DNA of 52,615 nucleotides, taken from positions 1 through 52,615 of the forward strand of contig WOYV01000123.1 in assembly GCA_011620585.1 (NCBI GenBank), read 5' to 3'. Within the stretch, counting starts at the first letter, position 1. Each line of letters opens with the position of its first letter. The notes below the pieces were generated by a model. It was not told the DNA's origin. It did no database searches and saw only the letters and a list, made by a program, of their open reading frames with translations. Both the position numbers and the translations under genes were made by a program. Shown piece by piece: positions 37,830 through 47,227 of the stretch. Source of the stretch: Draconibacterium sp. GTDB lineage: Bacteria > Bacteroidota > Bacteroidia > Bacteroidales > Prolixibacteraceae.

Positions 37830-39227
37830 TTATTCTTGTGTTAGTTCCACATACAATTGTGCCGATTCAACACGGGTAACTCTTACTTCTTTTCCCTTTT
37901 CAATAAACCCGTTTTCGGCCACAGCATCATAAACTTCGTGTTCGATCGACACCTTTCCACCGGGACGCAAAACAGTTTGGGCAACGCCAGTTTTTCCTTT
38001 TAATGCAAACAACGATGTTTCAACGCTTACATAACCTTCGTCGACATGCTGAACCGTATTTAAGGCGAAATTTTTAAATACGCCGCTTTGTGCAGTAAAC
38101 ACCTTTTGCCCAAGGTAAAGCGAAATCAGAAAACCTCCGAAAACGCCCACAACTACCGTTGTAATTGCCACTCCCACACCACGAAGTTCAACATGCTCAA
38201 AATCGAAATTTACGTTATCGATTAAACTGAGCACCAGCCCCAGGAAAACCAGGACTACACCGATGATCCCAGCCACTCCAAAGCCGGGTATCACAAATAT
38301 TTCCAGCGCCAGTAAAACCAGTCCGATAATAAAAATAGTGATCTCCCAATTGGCCGCAAGTCCTTCGAGGTATAGAGGAGCAAAGTAGAGGATGGCTGCC
38401 AGCGCTGCAATTCCGAGCGGGAACCCAATTCCCGGCGATTGCATTTCGAAATAAATCCCTCCAATAATTGCCATAATCAGCAGCCCCGAAATCATTGGGC
38501 TCACCAACAATGAAATAATCTTTTCGATCCAGGTCAACTCGTATTCAACAAGTTCATAGTCTTTTACTCCAATCTGGTCCAACACTTCTTCGACATTTTC
38601 GGCTGTTCCTTCGCAATAACCATTCCCGATGGCTTCCATGGGCGTAAAAGTGAGTACTTTCCCGGAGTCGGAAACACCAGCAATATAGATACTTTCGTCG
38701 ACCATGGCCTCTGCAATTTTGGGGTCGCGGAACCAGGAGATAATCGTATCGTTTTCGGCAGTAATTACAGTATCTTTTCCATGGGCTTCGGCCGTCGAAC
38801 GCATGGTAGAGCGCATATAACTCTGGTATTTGTCGGGCATGGCAGAGCCGGTTTGATTAACCACAGTTGCCGCACCAATACTACCGCCAGGCCGCATGTA
38901 AATCCCGTCGCAGGCGATAGAAATCAATGCTCCGGCCGAGGCTGCATTGTTGTCGATAAATACATAAACCGGAATTTTACTTTGCAAAATCATGGTTCGG
39001 ATAGAATCGGCATCCACCACGGTCCCGCCATATGTATTCATGTGGATCAGAAAAATATCAGCTTTTAAACTGTCTGCCGCTTCAAAAGCCTGCCGGACCT
39101 GTCGGCGTGTTGCAGGCGTAATATCCTGTTTAATGTCGAGTTTATAAACCAGTGTGTGTTGTGTTTCCTGTGCAAAAACAAGGAGACTTGATAGCAGAAA
39201 CAGAATAAGCCAATACTTTTTCATCAT
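37830..39227 (-). CDS. NfeD-family membrane serine protease (ClpP-like + NfeD)
   Basis: The 465-residue protein has a signal peptide (LVFAQ), a ClpP-like protease domain (25-230) with the nucleophile Ser97 in NNAASAGALISIA, several membrane segments (about 235-390) and a C-terminal OB-fold NfeD domain (about 400-465, GKTGVAQTVLRPGGKVSIEH). Such proteins cleave membrane substrates, notably stomatin-like proteins, and are paired with a SPFH protein in many genomes; none is in the window. It follows mqnA by 37 bases on the same strand and is probably co-transcribed with it. Confidence 0.9.
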   Translation of the reverse strand: MMKKYWLILFLLSSLLVFAQETQHTLVYKLDIKQDITPATRRQVRQAFEAADSLKADIFLIHMNTYGGTVVDADSIRTMILQSKIPVYVFIDNNAASAGALISIACDGIYMRPGGSIGAATVVNQTGSAMPDKYQSYMRSTMRSTAEAHGKDTVITAENDTIISWFRDPKIAEAMVDESIYIAGVSDSGKVLTFTPMEAIGNGYCEGTAENVEEVLDQIGVKDYELVEYELTWIEKIISLLVSPMISGLLIMAIIGGIYFEMQSPGIGFPLGIAALAAILYFAPLYLEGLAANWEITIFIIGLVLLALEIFVIPGFGVAGIIGVVLVFLGLVLSLIDNVNFDFEHVELRGVGVAITTVVVGVFGGFLISLYLGQKVFTAQSGVFKNFALNTVQHVDEGYVSVETSLFALKGKTGVAQTVLRPGGKVSIEHEVYDAVAENGFIEKGKEVRVTRVESAQLYVELTQE

Positions 39228-39264
39228 GCTTAAATTATTTTGTGGATGAAAATATTTCCTGCGC

Positions 39265-40041
39265 TTAAGTTAATGCAACCGGCTCGAGTTTTTGTGCTAA
39301 TTCCAGAAATTTTTTCATTCCTTTTTGCTTTTCTACATCCAAATTGAAACTGATGTTGTCGCGAAAGTAAGCTTCAATATCCACTCCCGGATAATTTTCC
39401 TGTTCAAATTTTACGATCTCAGCAATACTGTTTACTCCCAATTCGAGCGCAGTATTAAAACCTGCCTCCACTTTTTTAGAGATTTTTTTATTCGAAGCCC
39501 AAACCGCAAAAACAAAGGGAAGGCCAGTAAATTTCTGCCACTCTTCGCTTAGGTCATAACAATAGGCATAACGTCCTTCCACATCAAAAACACGGTCGCC
39601 GATCAACACGCCGGCGGTGGTCCCTTTAATCGATTTATTGTGAAAGTCGGCACAGGTATTTTCCCAGTTCACTTCTTTTTTCCAATAGAATTTAGCCAAT
39701 ACTTTAGCCAGCAAAACCGAACTTCTGGATTGATAATCCATCAAAATTTCTTTCACTTCTTCGAGCGGGGCTTCAGATACCAGCACCACTGTTTTTACTT
39801 TGCCAACTGCCCCGATACAATAGTTGCTCACAATATGGTATTCATCGAGGCCGCGTAAACCGGCAACCGGGATCAGCCCAATATCGGCCAGGTTATAAGT
39901 GAGTTTGGCCACTACCCTGGAAGGAATATCCGGGCTCAGTTCAAGTTCAGAAAGTATATCGGAATGTTGTATTCCGTAAAGAAAAGGTTTGCTGTTTAAG
40001 TACGAAACGATCGAAATCCGTGTCTTCTCCATTGTTTTCAT
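39265..40041 (-). CDS. mqnA: chorismate dehydratase MqnA (futalosine menaquinone pathway)
   Basis: The 258-residue protein resembles MqnA, which makes 3-enolpyruvylbenzoate from chorismate, the first step of the futalosine route to menaquinone. The family start ISIVSYLNSKPFLYG is present, followed by PSRVVAKLTYNLADIGLIPV and later GVLIGDRVFD. It has the periplasmic-binding-protein fold but no signal, so it is cytoplasmic. The true start may be ATG at residue 4. It lies upstream of nfeD on the same strand. Confidence 0.93.
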   Translation of the reverse strand: MKTMEKTRISIVSYLNSKPFLYGIQHSDILSELELSPDIPSRVVAKLTYNLADIGLIPVAGLRGLDEYHIVSNYCIGAVGKVKTVVLVSEAPLEEVKEILMDYQSRSSVLLAKVLAKFYWKKEVNWENTCADFHNKSIKGTTAGVLIGDRVFDVEGRYAYCYDLSEEWQKFTGLPFVFAVWASNKKISKKVEAGFNTALELGVNSIAEIVKFEQENYPGVDIEAYFRDNISFNLDVEKQKGMKKFLELAQKLEPVALT

Positions 40042-40225
40042 ATCTATCTAAAAACGCCGATCGGCTAAAACTGTTTGCACGAAGGTAAAAATATTTTCAC
40101 CGCGATTCTTTAAGATATATCATGTATTGCGCAAAAATGCGTTAAACAACCCGCCCAAATATTTGAGGCGCTTGTTAAGAAACGCAAAATCGTGGCGCGG
40201 GGGCAAAGTACTTGCTTTAAATTGT

Positions 40226-40233
40226 TAAATTTG
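40226..40233 (+). promoter_or_regulatory. -7 box for purB
   Basis: TAAATTTG, perfect TAnnTTTG, lies 22 bases before the purB ATG. No -33 element at the right distance. Confidence 0.45.
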
Positions 40234-40254
40234 CGGCTTAATTAAAAGAACAAG

Positions 40255-41601
40255 ATGGAATTGAATGCATTAACGGCCATTTCGCCGGTCGACGGCAGGT
40301 ACAGCAACAAAGTAGAAGAATTGGGAAACTATTTTAGTGAATTTGCGCTTATTAAGTACCGCCTGCTTACCGAAATTGAATATTTCGTTGCACTTTGCGA
40401 ACTTCCTCTGCCACAGTTGAAAGACATAACAACCGGACAACTGGACGCGCTTAGAATGCTATATGCCAATTTCGCGCTTGATGATGCACAACGGATCAAG
40501 GAAATTGAAAGTGTGACCAACCACGACGTAAAGGCCGTTGAGTATTTCATAAAAGAAGCATTTGATAAAATTGGGTTAAGCAAATACAGGGAATTTATCC
40601 ATTTTGCGCTCACTTCGCAGGATGCCAACAACACTGCAATTCCTAAATCGATACAGGACGCACTGGAGAATGTATATTATCCTTTACTTCAGCAACTTAT
40701 TGAAAAATTATTGACCTTGGCCAATGAATGGAGAGATATTCCGATGCTGGCAAAAACACATGGTCAGCCGGCTTCGCCAACAAAAGTTGGAAAGGAGTTG
40801 AAGGTATTTATCGAACGAATTATGGTACAACTGGTTCATCTGAAATCAATTGCGATTGATGCAAAATTTGGTGGCGCCACAGGTAATTTCAACGCTCATT
40901 ATGTGGCGTATCCCAACATCGACTGGGAAACATTCGCCAACGATTTCCTAAAAGAAAAACTGGGATTACACCGTTCGCAATACACCACTCAGATTTCGCA
41001 TTACGATAATCACAGCGCTGTTTTCGATGCCCTGAAACGAATCAACAATATACTTCTTGATCTCGACCGCGACATATGGACCTACATTTCGATGGGCTAC
41101 TTTAAACAAAAAATCAAAAAAGGAGAAGTAGGCTCTTCAACTATGCCACACAAAGTAAATCCGATTGATTTTGAGAACTCGGAAGGAAACATCGGGATTG
41201 CGAATGCAGGTTTCGAACAACTGGCTCAAAAGCTTCCTGTTTCCAGGCTTCAGCGCGACCTGACCGACTCAACAGTAACCCGTTTTATTGGCGTTCCGTT
41301 TGGGCACACCATTATTGCGATGAAATCGACTTTGAAAGGCTTAAACAAATTGCTGATCAATACTGCTGCCATCGAAAAAGATTTGGAAGACAACTGGGCA
41401 GTGGTTGCCGAAGCCATTCAGACCATTTTGCGGCGCGAGTTTTTCCCTAATCCTTACGAGGCTTTAAAAGACCTGACCCGGAAAAACGATATAGTTGACA
41501 AGAAGGCAATCCACAAATTTGTTGATTCGCTTGATATCAGTGAAGCGGTTAAAGCAGAATTAAAAGCCATCACACCGCAGAATTATACCGGCATTTTTTA
41601 A
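40255..41601 (+). CDS. purB: adenylosuccinate lyase
   Basis: At 448 residues this matches PurB, which acts twice in purine synthesis (SAICAR to AICAR, and adenylosuccinate to AMP). Signatures are SVTNHDVKAVEYFIKEAF, FALTSQDANNTAIP, KTHGQPASPTKVGKEL (catalytic His region) and the superfamily loop GSSTMPHKVNPIDFENSEGN. This is the E. coli-like long form. It is followed 52 bases later by an ABC exporter and may be co-transcribed with it. Confidence 0.97.
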   Translation: MELNALTAISPVDGRYSNKVEELGNYFSEFALIKYRLLTEIEYFVALCELPLPQLKDITTGQLDALRMLYANFALDDAQRIKEIESVTNHDVKAVEYFIKEAFDKIGLSKYREFIHFALTSQDANNTAIPKSIQDALENVYYPLLQQLIEKLLTLANEWRDIPMLAKTHGQPASPTKVGKELKVFIERIMVQLVHLKSIAIDAKFGGATGNFNAHYVAYPNIDWETFANDFLKEKLGLHRSQYTTQISHYDNHSAVFDALKRINNILLDLDRDIWTYISMGYFKQKIKKGEVGSSTMPHKVNPIDFENSEGNIGIANAGFEQLAQKLPVSRLQRDLTDSTVTRFIGVPFGHTIIAMKSTLKGLNKLLINTAAIEKDLEDNWAVVAEAIQTILRREFFPNPYEALKDLTRKNDIVDKKAIHKFVDSLDISEAVKAELKAITPQNYTGIF

Positions 41602-41653
41602 TTTAGCCCGAAATATTCTGAATACCCAGGTTTGGTATTCTTAAAAACAGAGC

Positions 41654-43474
41654 ATGAGAGAATTCATTAAAATACTGAGGCGGTACATTCCCCCCTATAA
41701 AACCAATTTGGTATTCAACTTTCTGTTTAACCTGCTTTCGGCGGTTTTTGCTGTATTTTCGATGGCAATGATGATCCCGATTCTAGAAATTGTGTTCAAC
41801 CTTTCGGAAGATGTTACCACGCTTAGCGAATGGTCGTGGAGTATCGACAGCATAAAAAACAACTTGTATTATTACGTTACCACGGTAAAAACTGATTATG
41901 GCCCAGGCGCCACACTTTTATTTGTAGGAATGTTTGTGATTGTTGCTACCCTTTTAAAAGTTGGATTTGCATACCTTGCTGCATACCAGGCTGTTTATAT
42001 TCGTAACGGAGTGGTTCGTGATATCCGTCACCAGATTTTTCAGAAGATTTTGTGCCTATCGCTATCCTTTTTTTCAGAAGAACGAAAAGGCGATATTATG
42101 GCCCGTGTTACCGGCGATGTAACGGAGGTGGAAAACTCGGTAATGTCGTCGCTCGATATGTTTCTCAAAAATCCGGTCCTAATCGTGGTTTTCCTGATTT
42201 CCTTGCTGGTAATGAGCCCTTCGATGACACTCTTTATTTTCCTGGTTTTGCCTGTTGCCGGTTTTATTATTGGAAGAGTTGGCAAATCGCTGAAAAAGGT
42301 TTCGCGTGAAGGCCAGGATAAAATGGGAATGTTGCTCTCGATAATTGAAGAAACACTGGGAGGTTTGCGTATCATTAAGGCATTTAATGCCGAGAAAAAG
42401 ATGAACGGGCACTTTGATGCAGAATTGGACGGCTACCGCTCAATCATGAACCGCTTGATGCGCCGCCGCGAACTGGCCCATCCAATGAGCGAACTTTTGG
42501 GAACCATTGTGATGGTAATTGTAGTTTGGTTTGGTGGAACATTAATTCTGGGAAACAACAGCGAATTAAGTGGGCCTGAATTTATTGCTTACCTCGGTAT
42601 CTTTTACCAGATTATTAACCCCGCAAAAGCATTTACACAAGCATTGTACAGTATTCAAAAAGGATTGGCTGCCATGGACCGGATCGACATGATCCTGATG
42701 GCCGAAAATAAGATTACTGAACGAAGCGGAGCAAAAGCTATCGCCAATTTATCGGACGAAGTGGAATATCGTAACATCAGTTTTGCGTACGAAGAAAAAA
42801 AGGTGTTGAAAAATGTCTCGTTAAAGGTTGAAAAAGGTAAAACGGTGGCATTAGTTGGACAATCGGGAAGTGGAAAAACCACTTTTGTCGACCTGCTTCC
42901 GCGATTTTACGATGTTCAGGAAGGCGGAATTTTTATTGATGGAACCGATATACGTGATTTGAAGATATTCGACCTGCGCAACCTTATGGGAAACGTGAAC
43001 CAGGAAGCCATTCTGTTTAACGACAGCATTTACAACAACATCGCTTTTGGTGTTGACCATACCAGCAAAGAAGCGATAATAGAAGCCGCTAAAGTTGCCA
43101 ACGCACACGATTTTATTATGGCAACCGAAAAAGGCTACGACACCATTATCGGAGACCGCGGAAGTAAACTCTCGGGCGGTCAGCGGCAGCGACTTAGCAT
43201 CGCCCGCGCCATTCTTAAAAACCCACCAATTCTGATTCTGGATGAAGCTACCTCAGCTCTTGATACCGAATCGGAACGTCTGGTGCAGGATGCGCTCGAA
43301 AAACTCATGAAAAACCGTACATCGCTGGTTATTGCACACCGTCTTTCTACCGTGCGAAATGCCGACCAAATCTGTGTTTTCCACGAAGGTGAAATAGTTG
43401 AGCAGGGCACCCACGACGAGCTAATCAAATTAGACGGCAGATACAAACGCTTGCACGAGATGCAAATGTTTTAA
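41654..43474 (+). CDS. ABC exporter, MsbA-like (membrane domain + ATPase)
   Basis: The 606-residue half-transporter has six membrane segments (about 20-320) fused to an ATPase with Walker A GQSGSGKTT, signature KLSGGQRQRLSIARAIL, Walker B ILILDEATSALD and switch His in VIAHRLSTV. The coupling regions (VRDIRHQIFQKIL and ARVTGDVTEVENSV) match lipid/drug exporters. In Bacteroidota such a protein next to purB is usually called MsbA, the flippase for lipid A core; the substrate is not shown by sequence alone. Confidence 0.92.
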   Translation: MREFIKILRRYIPPYKTNLVFNFLFNLLSAVFAVFSMAMMIPILEIVFNLSEDVTTLSEWSWSIDSIKNNLYYYVTTVKTDYGPGATLLFVGMFVIVATLLKVGFAYLAAYQAVYIRNGVVRDIRHQIFQKILCLSLSFFSEERKGDIMARVTGDVTEVENSVMSSLDMFLKNPVLIVVFLISLLVMSPSMTLFIFLVLPVAGFIIGRVGKSLKKVSREGQDKMGMLLSIIEETLGGLRIIKAFNAEKKMNGHFDAELDGYRSIMNRLMRRRELAHPMSELLGTIVMVIVVWFGGTLILGNNSELSGPEFIAYLGIFYQIINPAKAFTQALYSIQKGLAAMDRIDMILMAENKITERSGAKAIANLSDEVEYRNISFAYEEKKVLKNVSLKVEKGKTVALVGQSGSGKTTFVDLLPRFYDVQEGGIFIDGTDIRDLKIFDLRNLMGNVNQEAILFNDSIYNNIAFGVDHTSKEAIIEAAKVANAHDFIMATEKGYDTIIGDRGSKLSGGQRQRLSIARAILKNPPILILDEATSALDTESERLVQDALEKLMKNRTSLVIAHRLSTVRNADQICVFHEGEIVEQGTHDELIKLDGRYKRLHEMQMF

Positions 43475-43512
43475 CAACGGGCGAGAGCTGTGAGCTGTAA
43501 TTTGGATTCAAC

Positions 43513-44235
43513 TTATTTCCACCCACTAACCAGAAGATCGGCCAAATGAATAGTTTTGATCGGTAGTTTTTGTTTTCTGATGTACGATTCAAGGTTCATC
43601 AAACATGAAGCTTCGGTAGATACAATATACTCGGCCCCTGTTTTCATTGCATTTTCCACTTTCTGCTCGGACATGGCGGTTGAAATATGATGGAACTTGG
43701 CCATAAACGTACCGCCAAAACCACAGCAGGTATCACGCTTTTCCATTTCAATCAATTCGAGCCCCTTTACATTGGCCAGCAATTTTCGGGGCTCCTCTCC
43801 TATACCATATTCGCGCAAACCGGCACAGCTATCGTGAAAAGTAACCCGATGCGGGAAAGTAGCTCCAAAATCAACTACTTTTAAATGGTTCACCACAAAA
43901 TCAGAAAATTCGTAAACACGTTTCCGGAGTTGGTTGGCAGAATCAAGCAAATCTTCGCCTTCAAATAGTTTCTGGTAATAATTGCGTATAAAACCGGTGC
44001 ACGAAGCTGATGGCCCCACTACGGGTCTCCCTTCGCTAAAATCATGGATAAATTTAGTGGCTACAGTCCGAGCTTCATTCCAGTAACCACTGTTGAAAGC
44101 CGGTTGCCCGCAACAGGTTTGCCCGGGATTGTAGAATGTTTCACACCCTGCCTTTTCCAGTATCCTGATAAAACTCGCAGCAGTTTCGGGATAAAACTGA
44201 TCGATAAAACACGGTATAAAAACGTCGACTTGCAT
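43513..44235 (-). CDS. LutA/YkgE-type Fe-S protein with two cysteine-rich CCG domains
   Basis: From ATG 44235 the protein is 240 residues, the usual size of LutA/YkgE. It has two cysteine-rich repeats: PCFIDQFYP with PGQTCCGQPAFNSG, and TFHDSCAGLREYGIG with KRDTCCGFGGTFMAKF, which carry the CX(n)CCG clusters that ligate a cubane-type iron-sulfur cluster. The longer frame from 44310 adds 25 residues not seen in the family. LutA works with LutB and LutC in L-lactate oxidation; they are not adjacent here, so it could be part of another oxidoreductase. Confidence 0.85.
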   Translation of the reverse strand: MQVDVFIPCFIDQFYPETAASFIRILEKAGCETFYNPGQTCCGQPAFNSGYWNEARTVATKFIHDFSEGRPVVGPSASCTGFIRNYYQKLFEGEDLLDSANQLRKRVYEFSDFVVNHLKVVDFGATFPHRVTFHDSCAGLREYGIGEEPRKLLANVKGLELIEMEKRDTCCGFGGTFMAKFHHISTAMSEQKVENAMKTGAEYIVSTEASCLMNLESYIRKQKLPIKTIHLADLLVSGWK

Positions 44236-44308
44236 GCCACCTGATTTGTGCGCTGAAAGTAATGAAAAGAAAAGAAAATACCTGAATTTTCGAGCGAATT
44301 GAAGCAAC

Positions 44309-44342
44309 AAAAAAACGAGGTCTTCTACAAAGAACCTCGTTT
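44309..44342 (-). terminator. intrinsic terminator after tRNA-Trp
   Basis: AAACGAGGT (44313-44321) pairs with ACCTCGTTT (44334-44342); seven T follow on the minus strand, seven bases after the tRNA-Trp gene. Confidence 0.9.
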
Positions 44343-44348
44343 AAAGTG

Positions 44349-44421
44349 CACGGGAGGAGAGACTCGAACTCCCGACACCTGGTTTTGGAGACCAGTGCTC
44401 TACCAACTGAGCTACACCCGT
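44349..44421 (-). tRNA. tRNA-Trp (CCA)
   Basis: The minus strand folds as a 73-base tRNA with anticodon loop CTCCAAA, anticodon CCA, D-arm AGCTCAGTTGGTAGAGC and T-arm GGGAGTTCGAGTCTCTC. The acceptor stem ACGGGTG/CTCCCGT has one T-T mismatch at pair 6. Discriminator G; no encoded CCA. Confidence 0.95.
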
Positions 44422-44459
44422 GTATTTTGAGAAGAACAATGCTTTTTATTTAGCGACTG

Positions 44460-44467
44460 CAAATATA
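44460..44467 (-). promoter_or_regulatory. -7 box for tRNA-Trp
   Basis: The minus strand reads TATATTTG, a perfect TAnnTTTG, 39 bases before the tRNA-Trp 5' end. An imperfect -33 (TTTA-like) lies 20 bases further. Confidence 0.5.
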
Positions 44468-44602
44468 ACAAATCAAACTAAATTACCTAAATGCACTTAA
44501 AAAATAAAAAGATATTTTCTGATGCCGTTTTTGTGGGTTAAAGTTGGTTTGAAGCCCCTGATAACGCGCTGTTCAAAAAAAATTATCAACAATATGCCAA
44601 AT

Positions 44603-44631
44603 AAAAAAATCCACCGGAATTTCCAGTGGAT
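44603..44631 (-). terminator. intrinsic terminator after tRNA-Ser
   Basis: ATCCACCGG (44609-44617) pairs with CCAGTGGAT (44623-44631) with one wobble, and a run of six T on the minus strand follows. Confidence 0.87.
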
Positions 44632-44638
44632 CTTTTGG

Positions 44639-44723
44639 CGGAGAGAGAGGGATTCGAACCCCCGGTACCTCTCGGTACAACGGTTTTCAAGACCGCCGCA
44701 ATCGACCACTCTGCCATCTCTCC
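44639..44723 (-). tRNA. tRNA-Ser (TGA)
   Basis: The minus strand gives an 85-base class II tRNA: acceptor GGAGAGA/TCTCTCC, anticodon loop CTTGAAA with anticodon TGA, a long variable arm ACCGAGAGGT, and T-arm GGGGGTTCGAATCCCTC. Discriminator G; no encoded CCA. Confidence 0.96.
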
Positions 44724-44733
44724 AGGCGCGGTG

Positions 44734-44763
44734 CAAAAATATACGATTTTTTCAAACCTCAAA
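44734..44763 (-). promoter_or_regulatory. promoter of tRNA-Ser
   Basis: On the minus strand TTTG (44760-44763), 18-base spacer, then TATTTTTG (44734-44741), ending 10 bases before the tRNA. Confidence 0.55.
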
Positions 44764-45007
44764 ACTGTTTTTTGCAATTTTTTCTGAAAGTGCTGAAAAA
44801 AAAGGGTTTCAGTGTTTGGTTTTTTAAAACTTATTTCTGAATTTAGCTAAGCCTTAGGCAAAGTTCTCTGAAAGTATTGATTTTACTGAATGTTCAGAAT
44901 CATTTCATTCAATTTTTCGGAGATAAACGATGGAATAAAAAATACAAGTTATATTAACTAATTAGTTTAATTTCAATCACTTAATTAATTATTTTAAATT
45001 TTGCCTT

Positions 45008-45280
45008 ATGAATAAAGCACAATTAATCGACGCTATGGCCGAAAAAGCTGGCCTGAGCAAAGCTGACGCCAAAAAAGCTTTGGACGCATTTGTGGAATCA
45101 ACAACCGACGCTTTAAAAGGCGGTGACAGAGTAGCCCTGATTGGATTTGGTTCTTTCGCTATTTCTGAACGTGGTGCCAGAACAGGTAGAAACCCGCAAA
45201 CCGGTAAAGAAATTAGTATTCCTGCCAAAAAAGTTGTTAAATTCAAAGCAGGAGCTGAGTTAGCTGACGCAGTATCATAA
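45008..45280 (+). CDS. HU-family DNA-binding protein
   Basis: The 90-residue protein matches HU/IHF proteins along its length: [20 protein letters not shown] at the start, [20 protein letters not shown] and the DNA-binding arm [23 protein letters not shown], with the proline that inserts in the minor groove present (NPQTG). It bends and compacts DNA as a homodimer. The gene has an AT-rich upstream region and a terminator right after, so it is a single unit. Confidence 0.97.
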   Translation: MNKAQLIDAMAEKAGLSKADAKKALDAFVESTTDALKGGDRVALIGFGSFAISERGARTGRNPQTGKEISIPAKKVVKFKAGAELADAVS

Positions 45281-45300
45281 CGATACACTGAAATGAAATT

Positions 45301-45333
45301 AAAAAGGGGAGCCAAACGCTTCCCTTTTTATTT
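45301..45333 (+). terminator. intrinsic terminator after the HU gene
   Basis: AAAAGGGGAGC (45301-45311) pairs with GCTTCCCTTTT (45317-45327) with one wobble, followed by TATTTG. Confidence 0.85.
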
Positions 45334-45350
45334 GTTATAAACACCGATCG

Positions 45351-46037
45351 ATGGAAAGAATTGATAAAAAACTCCTGGAACATTTATCGCAATACCTCAC
45401 TCCTAACCGAATCCAGTTATTCGACGATGTATTAAATATGCGGACCAGGTACCTGACCGTTGTTTTAGAGGATCTTTTTCAGGCCCAAAATGCCAGCGCT
45501 GTATTACGCACCTGCGACTGTTTTGGTATTCAGGATGTGCACATTATCGAGAACCAAAACGATTTTAAAGTTCATCGCGATATAGCGATGGGCTCGTCAA
45601 AATGGTTGTCGTTACACAAATACAATGAAGCCGGGAACAACAGCCTGGAAGCCATTCGCAATTTAAAGGCTCAGAATTACAGAATTGTAGCCACAAGTCC
45701 GCACATCAACAACCAGGAATTAGGGGACTTTGACCTGACAAAAGGAAAAACTGCGTTGGTTTTTGGATCGGAACTACCGGGAATTTCGGAGACGATTCTA
45801 AAAGAAGCCGATGAATTTGTTAAAATCCCGATGTACGGTTTTACCGAAAGTTTTAATATTTCAGTCTCAGCAGCCATTATTCTGCATCATCTCACACTTA
45901 GTATGAAAAACGATAAACGTATCGATTGGAAATTAAGCGAAGTGGAGAAAGATCAGATCAAACTCGACTGGTTCAGGAAATCGATCAAACGTTGCGATCT
46001 GATCGAGAAGCGTTTTCAGAAAAAGCTAAGTCAGTAA
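45351..46037 (+). CDS. trmH: TrmH-family tRNA/rRNA 2'-O-methyltransferase
   Basis: The 228-residue protein is of the SpoU/TrmH family with the trefoil-knot motifs: NASAVLRTCDCFGIQDVHII (motif 1), FGSELPGIS (motif 2), and PMYGFTESFNISVSAAIILH (motif 3). The C-terminal extension after residue 190 (helical, basic) is as in TrmH, which methylates G18 of tRNA. It starts 18 bases after the HU terminator and meets the opposing GT2 gene tail to tail with only two bases between stops. Confidence 0.9.
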   Translation: MERIDKKLLEHLSQYLTPNRIQLFDDVLNMRTRYLTVVLEDLFQAQNASAVLRTCDCFGIQDVHIIENQNDFKVHRDIAMGSSKWLSLHKYNEAGNNSLEAIRNLKAQNYRIVATSPHINNQELGDFDLTKGKTALVFGSELPGISETILKEADEFVKIPMYGFTESFNISVSAAIILHHLTLSMKNDKRIDWKLSEVEKDQIKLDWFRKSIKRCDLIEKRFQKKLSQ

Positions 46038-46039
46038 GA

Positions 46040-47227
46040 TCAGGCACGTTTCGACTTTTCCCAGGTTACCGCCTGTTTCCCCTTTATGTACCGAAAGATT
46101 CCCCGAATCGACGCCAGGTTGAACATTACAAAATAATAGGGTGCAAAAAAGAATTTCAGCCTGATCTTTTTATTTTCGAAATACCATCCGAACAAGGCAA
46201 TAAAGTAACACAGCGTTTGAAGGCATAAAAACACGGTATAAAAATCGGTGGGCTGGAAATTACCTTTTTTCAATACGATCCCCAGATTAACAAAATAAAG
46301 TAGAAAAAGAGCCAGTGGAGTAACCGTCCACCGTAAAACCTTGTGCGAAAAATACTGCCAGCTCAACCAGCCGTTCCTGAAAATATTAAGCAAGCTGCCC
46401 AAACGGACAATGGTCTGTACTCCGCCCGCAGCGATTCTCACTTTTCGCTTTAACTCTTCTTTCACATTTAACGATGCATTTTCCTGCGCATAAGCTTCGG
46501 GCGCGTAGGCAATTTTATAGCCTTTTTGGGCTATTCGCAGCGAGATGATAAAATCGTCGAGCAGAGTATCAGTTTCTACATCTTCAAAAAGTTCAGCACG
46601 GATGGCAAATAACTCCCCCACTGCCCCCACTGCCGAATTCAGCTCCGAATCGAGTTGCTTGATCCACGACTCGAACCTCCAGTACAAACCTTCGCCAGCA
46701 CCGGCAGCACTTTCCGTTTCGCTTTCGATAATCCGCTTTTCTCCTGCAACACAGCCTACTTTGGCATTACTGAAACGCTTTACTATTTCGCGTACTGCAT
46801 TTTTATTCAGCAAAGTATTTGTATCCGAAAAGATTATGATTGGCGCTTTCACGAATTTCATTCCACGGTTCATGGCATGCATCTTTCCACGGCGCTCGGG
46901 TTGATGATAAACTTCGAGTTGATCATACTTTTTCAGAAGTTCAGGTGTGCCGTCATTTGAGCCGTCAGTTATCCAAACATATTGGATTTTTTCTTTCGGA
47001 TAATCTAAGTTAAAAGAATTCTGAACTTTTTGTTGAATATAATCTTTCTCGTTAAAAGCAGTTACAAACAAACATACTTCAGGTTCAAAAGTCTCGTCGA
47101 ACTTCAATTTTTTAAAGGGAAATAAAATCGATTTTATTTTTACCAGGAGCCACAAAATCATCGCATATCCTACAAAGGTATATACGACAATAAAAAGTAA
47201 GATCCAAAACAGAACAATCAGAATCAT
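46040..47227 (-). CDS. GT2-family membrane glycosyltransferase
   Basis: The 395-residue protein has one N-terminal membrane segment (about 4-28), a GT-A domain (about 45-270) with VCLFVTAFNEKDYI, IFSDTNTLLN as the DxD-like motif and GEGLYWRFESWIKQLDSELN, and three or four C-terminal membrane segments (about 300-380). This is the architecture of processive or lipid-acceptor glycosyltransferases such as those building surface glycans. It is the last gene of the lptF-GT4-GT2 operon; its start overlaps the GT4 stop by four bases. Confidence 0.9.
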   Translation of the reverse strand: MILIVLFWILLFIVVYTFVGYAMILWLLVKIKSILFPFKKLKFDETFEPEVCLFVTAFNEKDYIQQKVQNSFNLDYPKEKIQYVWITDGSNDGTPELLKKYDQLEVYHQPERRGKMHAMNRGMKFVKAPIIIFSDTNTLLNKNAVREIVKRFSNAKVGCVAGEKRIIESETESAAGAGEGLYWRFESWIKQLDSELNSAVGAVGELFAIRAELFEDVETDTLLDDFIISLRIAQKGYKIAYAPEAYAQENASLNVKEELKRKVRIAAGGVQTIVRLGSLLNIFRNGWLSWQYFSHKVLRWTVTPLALFLLYFVNLGIVLKKGNFQPTDFYTVFLCLQTLCYFIALFGWYFENKKIRLKFFFAPYYFVMFNLASIRGIFRYIKGKQAVTWEKSKRA

